This document shows, piece by piece, positions 10,376-19,969 of a stretch of 64,000 bases of DNA. Source of the DNA: Paramoeba atlantica. Taxonomy: Eukaryota; Discosea. The notes beneath the pieces were generated by a model. That model did not search any database, had not been told where the DNA came from, and was given only the letters and a program-made list of their open reading frames with translations. The position numbers and the translations under genes are program-made. The DNA lies in the NCBI GenBank assembly GCA_977017575.1, contig CDRNVI010000012.1, positions 372,001 to 436,000 of the forward strand, given 5' to 3'. Within the stretch, counting starts at the first letter, position 1. The number at the start of each line of letters is the position of its first letter.

Positions 10376-10950
10376 TGTTTCCTAATAAATATAAGTCCCA
10401 AAAACGTGAAATACTTCTTTTCTCAAAATCTCATCGCAGCCTCGTACAGATCATTTGTCACAAATTTGAAGAACAAACGTTCAACTTGAATCAAGACTAC
10501 GGTCAAATTAAATCAAGAAAGTCTTGAATCAAGACTAAGCTTGCGTTTTAGGCGACCGTTAAAAATCAAGAGATCAACCCGGTGCGTGCAGGAGAGAAAT
10601 AACACCAGCGGCTGTAGTACAGTAAGATACTGACTCTAAAACACATGATCTATTTATTGGTGAAAAGAGGTCTTATTCCCCTGAAAAAAACCTGATTTTT
10701 TCTTGCCAGTTTCGAATAAAAAATTTCAGTATTTCAGCAAAAAATTTCAGTATCTAAGCCAGCGTTCAAACATCATGGCTCTGCTGCTTACTCACCCTTT
10801 TATTACTACTTATAAGTATACCGTATGTAAAATATAAGTGATTTCGTGATTTATAATGTCGGTGTGCTAGCTGCTTCGTAGAAACAGCGGTGGCTATTGG
10901 TAAACGGGCTTCGCAAAATTGCTTCCCACTAACGACGCCGCGTATGGCAG
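10376..10950. other. gene-free AT-rich spacer
   Basis: No gene seen. TCAAGACTA is repeated near 10490-10535 and AAAAATTTCAGTAT is repeated near 10720-10755. Confidence 0.3.
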
Positions 10951-10953
10951 AAA

Positions 10954-11027
10954 ATATCACCGCAGGGAGTCGAACCTGCGACCACCAGATTATGAACGGC
11001 AGGTCTTACCAACTGGACTACCTGGGT
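10954..11027 (-). tRNA. tRNA-Met(CAU)-like sequence, probably a pseudogene or SINE head
   Basis: On the minus strand there is a good A box (TAGTCCAGTTGG), a perfect B box (GGTTCGACTCC), the string TTCATAATCTG shared with elongator tRNA-Met anticodon loops, and a T4 run just downstream. The total length, about 74 nt, fits a tRNA. The D stem pairs, and the T arm pairs GCAGG with CCTGC around an 8-nt loop, one base too long. The anticodon stem and acceptor stem do not pair properly. It keeps a Pol III promoter but is unlikely to make a normal tRNA. Confidence 0.4.
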
Positions 11028-11029
11028 CC

Positions 11030-11817
11030 GAGTCCCGCGACCTACGTTTTTAATCACCTTGATTTGAGCCCAAATCGAAGATAGAGGGGGGCGGGGGCTG
11101 GACCCCCTTTTCTCACCCTGCTGGATCCACCCTACTCCGGACACCATAAAGAAGGGAGAGGCAGAGGTTGTAAACAACCTCCGCAATTTATAATATAAAC
11201 AGCTTTTATAAGCAAAACGTAGCGAGCCCAGTTTACTTATAAAAACACTTATAAGGCGACTTATGAGAGCTGCGGGTCCAAAAAAGAAGCCCAACTTATG
11301 AAATATTCTTCGACTTCATCGTCAGTATGCCGGCTGCCCGAACTTATAAGTACAGTAGTTATGAAAGGGGGAGTATACGACTCCGCTCTATCACTTTTTT
11401 TTGGATGGGCTGCGAAACGTCTGACCGCATCACGTTTTTGGCGAATTTCGTAGTTGGGAACCTTGTATGACATTGTGTTAGAAGACTGTTAGAAGACCCC
11501 ATAATGCGAATTAAAGATTTTTTGAAATCCACTGTTGAAGGAATTTGAAATTTTTTGCAGAGCTCAGAGAAGGAGCTAGAGTAAAGCTCATAAATTAAAG
11601 AAACTCATAAATAGAGAACTACTACCAAATTCATGTTTGGTATGTTTTATTGGGGAAAGTAGGCTAAAATATTTTGGAGGAAAAGTCCCTATTCACCTAT
11701 TTCAACATTCGTCTTTTGCCGTCTCCGTTTGAAAATCTGTCATCAAGGAATCAAACTATTTCGCAAAGGAATTAAAAGATCTAGATAAGATAGAAAATAT
11801 TCTAGATATTTTTATAA
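11030..11817. other. gene-free spacer
   Basis: No convincing gene. CTTATAAG-like palindromic hexamers recur at 11195-11360 (ACTTATAAAAACACTTATAAGG). The DNA between 11500 and 11817 is AT-rich and featureless. Confidence 0.3.
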
Positions 11818-12996
11818 TTAAATTTTATAATCTTGTGTATGTAGCAACGATTCATCCAGGACGGTCAAGTTATCCGTTTTCATTCCACAGTTCGGTGGGA
11901 GGCAGCACCATTTCAGTTTTCCAGTGGTATAGTCAAACATTACAGCTTTTGCAGCATCTTGTGTATTCTTGTAGTGTCGTCTCTTTGCAATTTTTGAAAT
12001 AATATTTGCCGGGTCACTATTCGTTTCCTGATTGGACAGGCCCATTCGATAGTGTGTACAAATAGTTTCCGGTAAGAAATGACTGAGCACCTCCTCAGCA
12101 TGGAGCTCTATATCGTTTAAATGGCGTTCAATATAGCTCCAAGGTCGATATATAGCGTCTAAACCACATAACGGTTGTCGCAGAAACTCAGCATTCTGGG
12201 GCAACGTTAGCAATGTAACTTCTTTGCTATGAGGTACACGACCCTTCGCTGCCTCCGAACTCACATGTACGCTTACCCTTCCGCCTTGCATATCAGCTAA
12301 ATTCTGAGTTAGCGTGCGAACGCCCACATTGGGGAATCCCGCAATGGTCACAAACACCTTTTGAAGTCCAAAACGACGTTGAATCCATGCAACGACTGCT
12401 GTGGAATCATACAGTAGAACGCCAGCAAATTTTTCTACCTTTTCCAAATAGGAAACCCACGCTTGTGCGATAGATGAAGGAACCAAGTTTTGCTTACTGA
12501 GGAGTAAAAGAACAGGAGTATTATTGTGAACTTCAGCAGCTAGGAGGAGCGTTGAGCTGACTCCTGATAACGGCGCCCGCGCATCGACGACAAGTATCAG
12601 CAACTGGCTCATATCCAGGCATTTTACCAGTTGAAGAGAAAAATCTTGATCTTCGAAGATTTTCTTTTTCCTTACCGCCGCTTCCTGTCCTTTTTGGGAA
12701 TCATTTTTTAATACACTCGCTTTGGAATTCGATACAACACTTTTGCCCTGCTTTTTCTCTTGTGCTCTGACATCCAACATGCCTTGTAAAAGATCTTCAA
12801 CATTGCTAGTTTTCCTAGGGATTGACAGAATAGCGCGTTCAGCGTGAAAATTTTGCGGACGTGAATCCCGAATGCTTTTAGTTTTTCGAATCGCTCGTTT
12901 GACGTCTCGTCTATGCTCACGGACATGACGGAGCACTGAAAACTTCTTTTTCAGTGTTTGACGCTTCGAAAGGTCTCCTTTGCTTCGCTTCGGCAT
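11818..12996 (-). CDS. nucleostemin/GNL3-like nucleolar protein with degenerate GTPase motifs
   Basis: The N-terminus is a basic GNL3/Grn1-type segment (KRQTLKKKFSVLRHVREHRR). A circularly permuted GTPase fold follows: LVVDARAPLSG corresponds to the DARDPLG motif, LLLSKQNLVP to the NKxDLVP G4 motif, and GFPNVGVRTLTQNL to the GxPNVGKSSLIN P-loop. Family members act in nucleoli in late 60S subunit assembly. Here the P-loop Lys-Ser is Val-Arg, the G4 Asn and Asp are Ser and Asn, and the DxPG G3 is TLPQN, so GTP binding is doubtful. At 392 residues it is shorter than animal GNL3. The start is a clean ATG. The reading frame is intact, so it is unlikely to be a pseudogene. Confidence 0.7.
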   Translation of the reverse strand: MPKRSKGDLSKRQTLKKKFSVLRHVREHRRDVKRAIRKTKSIRDSRPQNFHAERAILSIPRKTSNVEDLLQGMLDVRAQEKKQGKSVVSNSKASVLKNDSQKGQEAAVRKKKIFEDQDFSLQLVKCLDMSQLLILVVDARAPLSGVSSTLLLAAEVHNNTPVLLLLSKQNLVPSSIAQAWVSYLEKVEKFAGVLLYDSTAVVAWIQRRFGLQKVFVTIAGFPNVGVRTLTQNLADMQGGRVSVHVSSEAAKGRVPHSKEVTLLTLPQNAEFLRQPLCGLDAIYRPWSYIERHLNDIELHAEEVLSHFLPETICTHYRMGLSNQETNSDPANIISKIAKRRHYKNTQDAAKAVMFDYTTGKLKWCCLPPNCGMKTDNLTVLDESLLHTQDYKI

Positions 12997-13177
12997 GATT
13001 AACTTGTAGAAAGAAAACTCAAAAAAGAGCCTACTTTAGGTAAATGAAGAATTTATGAATGGTAAATTTATTTTATAAATCGTAGCCATAGATTTTGCGG
13101 TGGTTGTATAACTACAGCTCTACCCTCGATTATTGAAAAAAAGTGAACAAAAACAGTGAAAATATAAAGAGGAATAC

Positions 13178-13183
13178 AGTAAT
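13178..13183. repeat. target-site duplication, left copy
   Basis: AGTAAT lies directly before the left end of the hAT-like element and is repeated directly after its right end at 15356-15361. Confidence 0.65.
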
Positions 13184-13195
13184 CATACATCTCCG

Positions 13196-13307
13196 CAGTA
13201 CGGTACTTCGTACTAAACGTAGTACGGACCCCGTATTTCGTACTAGTACGTACTAAGTACCGTACTATCCGTACTTAGTACGAAAGTCCGTACTTCATGC
13301 AGTTTGT
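13196..13307. repeat. GTAC-rich subterminal array, left end
   Basis: Overlapping AGTACGG/CCGTACT and TAGTACGTACTA motifs are clustered here and mirrored at 15280-15342. Such arrays are usual transposase-binding sites in subterminal regions of DNA transposons. Confidence 0.55.
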
Positions 13308-13753
13308 CTAACAATTTCAAATAAAGAAATCACACTGAAGTAGTGTACCATGTGACGCTGAAGGGCTGCAACCTCTGTCATGAAGGGCATACATGCTAAC
13401 ACTCACTAAATAAAAGCGAATATAGAAGTAATTTAAAAGGAATATAGAAGAAGCGTACGGTGAACGCATAAAAATTTGAATCAAAAGACACTCTATATTT
13501 ATCACTATTTTCTCACTTGCTATGAACTAACGAATAGGTGATCGCCGACACCCGCCCAAAAAATGTATAAGAGAACGGAAAGGAAAAGTGAAAGTGATCT
13601 AAGAACTTTTAGAAGCTATTTTCATTGAATATATAGAATACTGTATATATTTTTTTACAAAGGTATGCAATCAACATCATACATTACAAGATTCCATTAA
13701 TTTTAGTTTATTACTACGAAAAATCACCCTAAATTAGTCCAATGAGAGAGTGG

Positions 13754-15105
13754 CTACTCTGTAAAATTTTTGTCTTCACCTTCATCTGTATCTCTACTTT
13801 CGAGAAGATCAAACTCACCTTCCTCGGATGATTTATATTGCGTTTTCGGGCTATGAGTCACTCTTTTAATCTTATTTAGGTTTCCACGCAAAAAAATCCG
13901 GTCAGCAATCACACGTGGAGGAAGTCTGGATTGTCGAGGACAGTACATATACGACAATATCGATAGCCATGAGTCACACTTTGTCACGAGAGGTGGCGTC
14001 CAAACGTAACGACGCGCGGCGTTAGAAAATAATGGGAAAAGTCTATCACCCGTAGTGCACCAGTAATCATACTCATTACTGTGCACAGAGGGATCCCACT
14101 CAAAGTCAGTACAAGTGACGTACGCTTGCCATTCTATGTCAGTAATAGAAAATAAGGCGTTTCGCTCTGTTAGTGCTCCCAAACCTCGATCAAAAAGGTT
14201 GTTCGCCCGCTGCACACTGATACTCTTCATGTTATATGGGCGCCCGAATTCAGAAATGAATATTGGATCGAACCAAACAATGTCTTTCCAAAATTCCATG
14301 TTATGGTTTTTAGAAAGCCGGGACATATGATGCTTCAGCGCTTCTTTTAAACCTTCAGGCCCGACTCCTTCCTCTGAATCCTCGAATAACTGTTCCAAAG
14401 TTTCGGCAACGTGCGTCGCTGTAGGTTTCCCATTGAGGTCAGAAAATTTGTTCAATGCAACGAAGAGAATAGTATATGTTCTCCCTTCATCCGATCGATG
14501 CCAGCGTCAACGGCAGCCCCAAAGTATGTATACTTATCGATGTCCGACTTGAGAATTTCCCATAGCTCATCGGCGAGAACAGATTCACATTCGTGAAGTT
14601 TTCCGGTCTTTTTGGGGAAAAAGGCTAGAAACTGTTCAATGGTAACCTTTGGAGGCCATTGCTCCAGGAGCGACCGAACAAAAGTAAGAAATTGCTGCGA
14701 AGGAGTGCTCATGAGAGCATGCATGCTGGGTACTATTCGTGTGGCGTAAAGTTCGGCTTCCCTTTCACACGACATAGCCATTTGAACAGCGTCAAGTTTC
14801 TCCTTATCAATTCGAAGATCGCAGTGCTTACGATGTTGTTGATAATGATTACGAGTCTTGCAATGAGATTCAAAATGGCAGCCAGGGGCCATGCATTTGT
14901 AATGACATTCATGCCCCATACCGTCAACGGGCATTGCATCATGGTCGTGATGACAATTTGCCGAGCAACGTACGACAGCAAAAAGGGGAATCGCCCCCTC
15001 TCGCATTAGAACGCTAGGCGGCGTTGCGTGATGAGCGCGAGAGACCGTTCTTTCGGGAGTTACCTCGCTTCCATCCTGTTCACCTCGGCTTGACTTCCTA
15101 GACAT
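13754..15105 (-). pseudogene. hAT-like transposase, broken by one frameshift
   Basis: The first frame (15105 to 14452) starts at ATG and contains a BED/C2H2-like finger (CMAPGCHFESHC then HYQQHRKHC). The second frame (from about 14500 down to 13754) ends with a region like the hAT C-terminal dimerisation domain: YDYWCTTGDRLFPLFSNAAR, then RQSRLPPRVIADRIFLRGNL. The second frame has no ATG at its start and reads back as GRTYTILFVALNKFSDLNG into the end of the first, so the two are one protein of about 455 residues split by a minus-one shift near 14480-14500. The usual ER-FS signature is poorly kept (CDSWLS). Confidence 0.6.
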
Positions 15106-15279
15106 GGTGCTGGAGAAAAGTGAATGAAAATTGAAAAGAAAATGCTATAAGTAACGGAATAATAAATTAGTTTAAGTAATGCGATCCCAACATTGTTTTC
15201 CAATGAAAAAGATGAGCTTTTCTTTAATTGAAATTCGTAGTCAAGGTCCCACTTTGGCATAAAATAATTTTCAAAATGT

Positions 15280-15342
15280 ATGAAGTACGGACTTTCGTAC
15301 TTAGTACGGATAGTACGGTACTTAGTACGTACTATCCGTACT
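15280..15342. repeat. GTAC-rich subterminal array, right end
   Basis: This is the mirrored counterpart of the array at 13196-13307; the part nearest the gene matches it almost base for base in inverted orientation. Confidence 0.55.
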
Positions 15343-15355
15343 AAGGAGATGTATG

Positions 15356-15361
15356 AGTAAT
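15356..15361. repeat. target-site duplication, right copy
   Basis: AGTAAT follows the right end of the hAT-like element and equals 13178-13183. Confidence 0.65.
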
Positions 15362-15519
15362 ATAATAAAGGAAAAAAATATAAAAGGGGGCTCCCGTGGT
15401 CCAAAATTGAAAAAAAAATTGAAAAAAATGCGGGGTCTAGGGTGGGCCGGGGGAGGGCATACCGCACGAAATATTTTTTGAAAAAAAACCCGCAGAAGGT
15501 GCAGCCGGTGTCTTTCCCC

Positions 15520-15640
15520 TATATTGTAGTATTTTGATAGTTTATATTGTAGTTTATATTGTAGTACAGTTTATATTGTAGTATTTTGATAGTTTCGGAC
15601 CTACACTAGCTTTCTATACTATACTATACTAGCCTATACT
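15520..15640. repeat. short tandem repeats
   Basis: TATATTGTAGTATTTTGATAG is present twice, with shorter TTTATATTGTAGT copies between, followed by TATACTATACTATACTAG runs. No gene is seen between 15362 and 16722. Confidence 0.55.
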
Positions 15641-15975
15641 AGCTTTCTACGCCGTTGTTTTCGCCAGATATCCCTTCTTCGATCCGTGGTGTGCCCCCCA
15701 AAATGACCCATTTTTGATTAAAAAAGGTAAAAAAGTATTTTTCGGACCACATGGGGCCTTGTTGTGTCGAAAGAATGGTGTGGTTGGAGTCGCATTCTCT
15801 ACCCAATACGTTCGGTAGGCTTAAATTCACTCCTACAAGTCATTTCCCACACGCAAATATCAGATTTAGTGCTCTGAGAGCAAAAATACGCAAAAATCAC
15901 TCCATTTTTACCCGAAAATCGGCTATTTGTGGCCATAATATTTCCGTATTCTTCAGCTTTCCAGGCCAAATTTTC

Positions 15976-16080
15976 TTCTTTAGGCTCTTCATTAATTGCG
16001 GTGGTAGTTTTCAACTCGAAGCGCGCAGCACGAGTGACTTCTAAGTTGGAAACGACCACCGCGTTTAACGAAGAGCCTAA
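15976..16080. repeat. imperfect 100-bp palindrome
   Basis: TTTAGGCTCTTCATTAATTG (from 15978) with GCGGTGGTAGTTT is matched in reverse by AAACGACCACCGCG and CGAAGAGCCTAAT (to 16081). The centre is about 16028. It would form a long hairpin if transcribed or single-stranded. Confidence 0.55.
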
Positions 16081-16185
16081 TAATAAAGCCGTAAATTATG
16101 CTCATAAATTATAGCCAAATTATTTGGCTGTATTTGAAATATAGCCTTTGTTTTAGTTTTTTGGACAGAATTTAGTATACCGCAC

Positions 16186-16532
16186 CCATTTTGTATACCT
16201 ACTACCGTATACCCCCCAGTGAGGTACCCCCCAGAAAGACATATTTGGCCTTTTTTGGGCTGATCCCAGTAAGAGAGATTTGGTTCTGGAGCCCCACAGG
16301 AGGCGTATAGGGGGTAGGGGGTGGGTGTCTGCATGTTGGGGGGCCTCAGGGGTAACCCAAAGAAGCGTTTTAACACGTTTTCACAAGAAAAAATGGAAAA
16401 AAATAGTCAAAAAAGTTGGGAGAAAAGAGGAAACTGGCCAAAAAAGCATACCCCCCCCAGTAAGAGAGATTTGGCCATTTCGACCCAAAACCCATTCTTT
16501 TACTGGGGGGGGGGGGTATACGGTAGGTATTT
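16186..16532. mobile_element. small inverted-repeat element (MITE-like)
   Basis: TATACCTACTACCGTATACC at about 16193 is inverted near 16517 as GGTATACGGTAGGTAT, and both ends abut a C/G tract with CAGTAA/TTACTG. Inside, AGTAAGAGAGATTTGG is present as a direct repeat near 16268 and 16464. No coding capacity. Confidence 0.5.
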
Positions 16533-16722
16533 TCGTGGAACATTAAGAGTTTTTAGTATAGGAACATTCTTTGGAATCACTTTTCTCCATTGGACCCTGC
16601 TAAAGACGTCTTGATGAGAAAACGTCAATTGTCGGATAATCACACCTGTATACACACTGTATCGAAGCAATCATACCTCTATGGAGATACCTTCCGATTC
16701 AGAAGGTATTCAGTTCATTTCT

Positions 16723-17637
16723 TTAGGTTCTTATTACCAAGCTTTCTATCTTGCACTCGTTACGCTGTAAATACGTTTTTAAAAGATTTTTAGCCACATT
16801 TACAATGTGTTTATATCGACAACTGCCAAGTTTTATTCCACCAAACCATCTCGTCACTATTAATATAATGTTTTTGAGGCGCAGCGCTTGTAAAAGGAAC
16901 AGCAGTTTCGAGGACGCTCCAGCTTCACCGTCATCGTCACGACTCTCAAAAAGATCATCATTCTCCATAAAACGGTAGGCATAGATAGCTGGATGCGTTG
17001 CCCCCTTGACTAGCTTGGAGCCGCGTATACGCTCCAGTACCAGGATCACCTCACGTTCTGAACGCGCTTCGGCCAGGTGAGCCTGAAAAGCCGAACGTCG
17101 ATCCCTCACCACCTCGCCGGAAAAAAAAGGGACTACAGTATCTTCTAGCGTATTATTCGTTTTAGAATGAATTATGTTCTCCGGAAAACCGTTCTCTTCT
17201 TTGTTTAGTTTAAGAGACGCCTGATCTCTAAACCCATCCATAAATAATGTGTTCCGTGTTTGAAAAGAGTGCTGCTGCAGCTCCGTAGTTATGAGCTGCG
17301 TAGCGTACACCAAAACTGGTGAAAATCTTAAGCTCTCGATCACTTGATCGTAAATGTCGTGAATGAATTTCTTTCGCCAAGTTCCACAAACTTTATAGAT
17401 AGCTGGAAAATAGATGTCAATTCGTGGAGTAGCTGCTGGGTATTCTGCAGAGAGTTCATAACGAATAGTGCACTTTACTTTTAGGACATGTAATGCAACA
17501 AGAACACTGAAGGGAGGGGTTATTGTTACTGCTTCTTCAGATAGCAGCGCCTGCAAACACTTTATTTCTTCATCTATAAGGCTCAACGTAGATTCTCCAA
17601 ATCTATGTCTCGTTTCCTCAGAGAGGATGTCTAACAT
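16723..17637 (-). CDS. IMPACT/YIH1-type regulator of GCN2
   Basis: The 304-residue protein has an N-terminal RWD domain (about residues 1-110, with YELSAEYPAATPRIDIYFP) and a C-terminal UPF0029/Impact domain (KGATHPAIYAYRF and ILIVTRWFGGIKLG). Members bind GCN1 through the RWD domain and hold back GCN2, so they tune eIF2alpha phosphorylation during amino-acid stress. The linker is charged and poorly conserved. ATG start at 17637. The layout RWD then UPF0029 is diagnostic, while bacterial YigZ lacks the RWD part. It is flanked on both sides by repeat-rich DNA. Confidence 0.88.
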   Translation of the reverse strand: MLDILSEETRHRFGESTLSLIDEEIKCLQALLSEEAVTITPPFSVLVALHVLKVKCTIRYELSAEYPAATPRIDIYFPAIYKVCGTWRKKFIHDIYDQVIESLRFSPVLVYATQLITTELQQHSFQTRNTLFMDGFRDQASLKLNKEENGFPENIIHSKTNNTLEDTVVPFFSGEVVRDRRSAFQAHLAEARSEREVILVLERIRGSKLVKGATHPAIYAYRFMENDDLFESRDDDGEAGASSKLLFLLQALRLKNIILIVTRWFGGIKLGSCRYKHIVNVAKNLLKTYLQRNECKIESLVIRT

Positions 17638-17739
17638 GATGGTGAAAAAGACGTCACTAGGACCATATTATGAGATTTGCACGTAATAAACATGTAATAC
17701 TTGCATACCCTGGATGTGTACAAAAGTAATTTATGTACA

Positions 17740-18295
17740 GTATGTATTACTACAGGCTGTAGTAATAAGTTAGGCAGTACGAATAGGAATAATGTGCTTC
17801 GTTCTCTAACACAAGGGTGTAGACTACATCCTTGTTTTACTACCATATCGGTCAAATCTCCCTTTTTTCCCCCAAATTCTTTTTGAAGTTTTGAAGGGCA
17901 CTCCAAATGCTAAAATTAGTTACTTGCATTTCATCAGCTCATCTTCTGAGGCTGAAATAAAGGCCATTCGTGCTTTCAATTTCCAATTCGTTCATGTATT
18001 GTCCATACAGTATCGATACTGCACCGAAATCTATAAGTGTGTCACACCTTTTGCCAACCTGGTGTGCCACAATTTGAGCCCTAGAACTCATATTTTCTAT
18101 AAATGTCCCCGAATGTCTTGGTGTAAATAAGTCAAAGTCTTCTATTTCGTCAATACCAATCTAGAAGGATTGTAAAATCGCTGAACTCGAAAAAAAATTG
18201 AGGTATTTTTTTTTTAAAAAGATTTGGGGGAAAAAAGGGAGATTCCACCACCATATCTTTGTGTAGTACTACAGTAGTACTACACAAAGATGGTC
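17740..18295. mobile_element. foldback-type element with hairpin tips
   Basis: AATCTCCCTTTTTTCCCCCA at about 17857 is inverted at about 18223, defining arms. Outside each arm is a further hairpin: TATTACTACAG/CTGTAGTAATA at 17745-17767, and an 18-bp perfect palindrome with one-base loop (ATCTTTGTGTAGTACTAC) at 18255-18291. No coding capacity is seen in the 366-bp core. Confidence 0.45.
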
Positions 18296-19767
18296 GTAAA
18301 ACGTATGCCCTATACGCCTCCTGTGGATCTCACGAGCCAAAACTCTCTTACAGGGGGGTAAATGAAAAAAGTATATGAAAAAGCATATGAAAAAAGTCAT
18401 AGATCTTGGTCGTTAAAACGAACATCAATTGAACTCAGAAACTTTTGGTGTAATCATGCAGACACGGGTATTGAAAACTGGTGGATATAAAGTGTAGGTT
18501 TCTCATCCCTGGGTGGGAAACTATATTTCACCTACGACGTAACATACCTATGTGTTCTATGAACACTTGTGTGTGTTCAGTAGTTCTATGGTTCAATGAA
18601 CACTTTTATGAACCAATAGAACACTTTTTCGATTTTTTTCCTGGCGCACAAACAATTTTTTTTGAAGCTTTGTTTCATTCAAATGGCCCCAGATGGTACT
18701 ACACGACCTAGATCCTCACGTACATGTAGGTACATGGCAGAATAGGTGGTGCGAGTCTGTGCCATCGATATGATTCCAGCGTCAAGGGGGCCACGAAGAG
18801 GCCCCAACCCCCAGTTAGGTTGGTCCTAACACGTCCTAACACGTGTTAGGCGTTTAATCAATTCGGCACACAAACGTCTTTAATGCACATAATGTGTTCA
18901 CAGTGCAAAAAGAATGTTTAGTGGAAATGACGACAACGAAGATGAGGAAAAAAATTCAGGTTTTTTCTTTGGGGAAAAAAGTCCCCTTTCACCCACAAGT
19001 GTATCGAGTACTTTCTTTTTTTCATCTGGACCCAGGTTTCTATTCAGAAGCAGGCCATGAAAGCACTCCAAGTCTTTCGCTGCTTTGTTAGCGTGGCTAT
19101 CATATTCTTCAAGTGAAGAGCATTGCTTTTGTATTGAGCCTTTCGTGACGATAAACACCCTCCACCATGGAAAGCGTTCATAAACCCCACCCAATGAAAA
19201 GTGACCCACCACTTTTTCTTTCGTACAAGCATCCGTTTGAGCTGATTTTTGTAGCATTTTGCAGATCTCAACATAAAGACTTTGCGCGTGAAGAAACGAA
19301 ACAAAAAGAAGCGAATACGTATATTTTAGAGAAGAATTTCCATTTAGTCACCTTTTCTCCGTTCTATTTTATACACTGCTTAAGGCGAGAGTCAAAACTT
19401 AATACCGTATTGTCGATAGGGTATTTACGTTTTGGGGCAAACGAGACCACGCTTTTTGTACACATCGGATAAGTAAAGGCTTATACATGTATATGAAGGC
19501 TAATATAGACCAGACGTTTTCTATGGGAAAGGTCTGGTGAATTGGGGGGGGCAATTTTTCAATACATCTTTCATTCTATTTGTAATATACTCCTTAGAGG
19601 CATGGGCGGTGTGTGCCGTAGCCCCACCTTTTTGGGGGAAAGGTACCTTTTTCAGCGTCTCTATGATAGACGAGCTCCTGATAGACGAGTCAGAGTCCAG
19701 AATAACTAAGTGTTTCCACCCTACTCCTATGGCACCCCAAACTTGGCATCTCGGCGCCCAGCGTACT

Positions 19768-19872
19768 GGTTCCCCATGTAATAGATTGGGGTGGTTCCCC
19801 ATGGAAGCAAATTAGGGTGGTTCCCCATGGAAATAGATTAGGGTGGTTCCCCATGGAAATGGATTGGGGTGC
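19768..19872 (+). repeat. minisatellite, about four copies of a 30-bp unit
   Basis: GGTTCCCCATGGAAATAGAT followed by TAGGGT is repeated about four times with small changes. A further solitary copy, with GGTTCCCCATGTAATCGATT, is at about 20568. Confidence 0.65.
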
Positions 19873-19880
19873 AAATGGAT

Positions 19881-19969
19881 TACAGTGTTATATTTAATTA
19901 CGGTATTATTTAATTACGCTTTAAGGTAAGCGTAATTAAATAATACCGTAATTAAATACAACACTGTAA
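19881..19969. repeat. near-perfect 42-bp hairpin with 5-nt loop
   Basis: The arm at 19881-19922 (TACAGTGTTATATTTAATTA onward) is matched in reverse at 19928-19969 with one mismatch. The loop is AAGGT. The core contains TTAATTACGGTATTATTTAA. Confidence 0.75.

Larger units (their letters stand above)
13184..15355. mobile_element. hAT-like DNA transposon, 2.17 kb, nearly intact
   Basis: The ends are inverted copies of CATACATCTCC (13184-13194 and 15345-15355), flanked by the 6-bp duplication AGTAAT. Inside each end lies an array rich in GTAC motifs (13196-13300 and 15280-15342); the inner parts (CCGTACTATCCGTACT.AGTACGAAAGTCCGTACTTCAT) match each other in inverted orientation. The only gene inside is the zinc-finger/hAT-dimerisation protein at 13754-15105 on minus. 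Classical hAT elements leave 8-bp duplications, but minor hAT groups with 5-6 bp are known, so the size fits a variant. Confidence 0.7.

Noticed and set aside
18898-19257. 119-residue minus open frame inside the TA-flanked element
   Set aside because: No domain, no resemblance to transposases, lies in repeat DNA.
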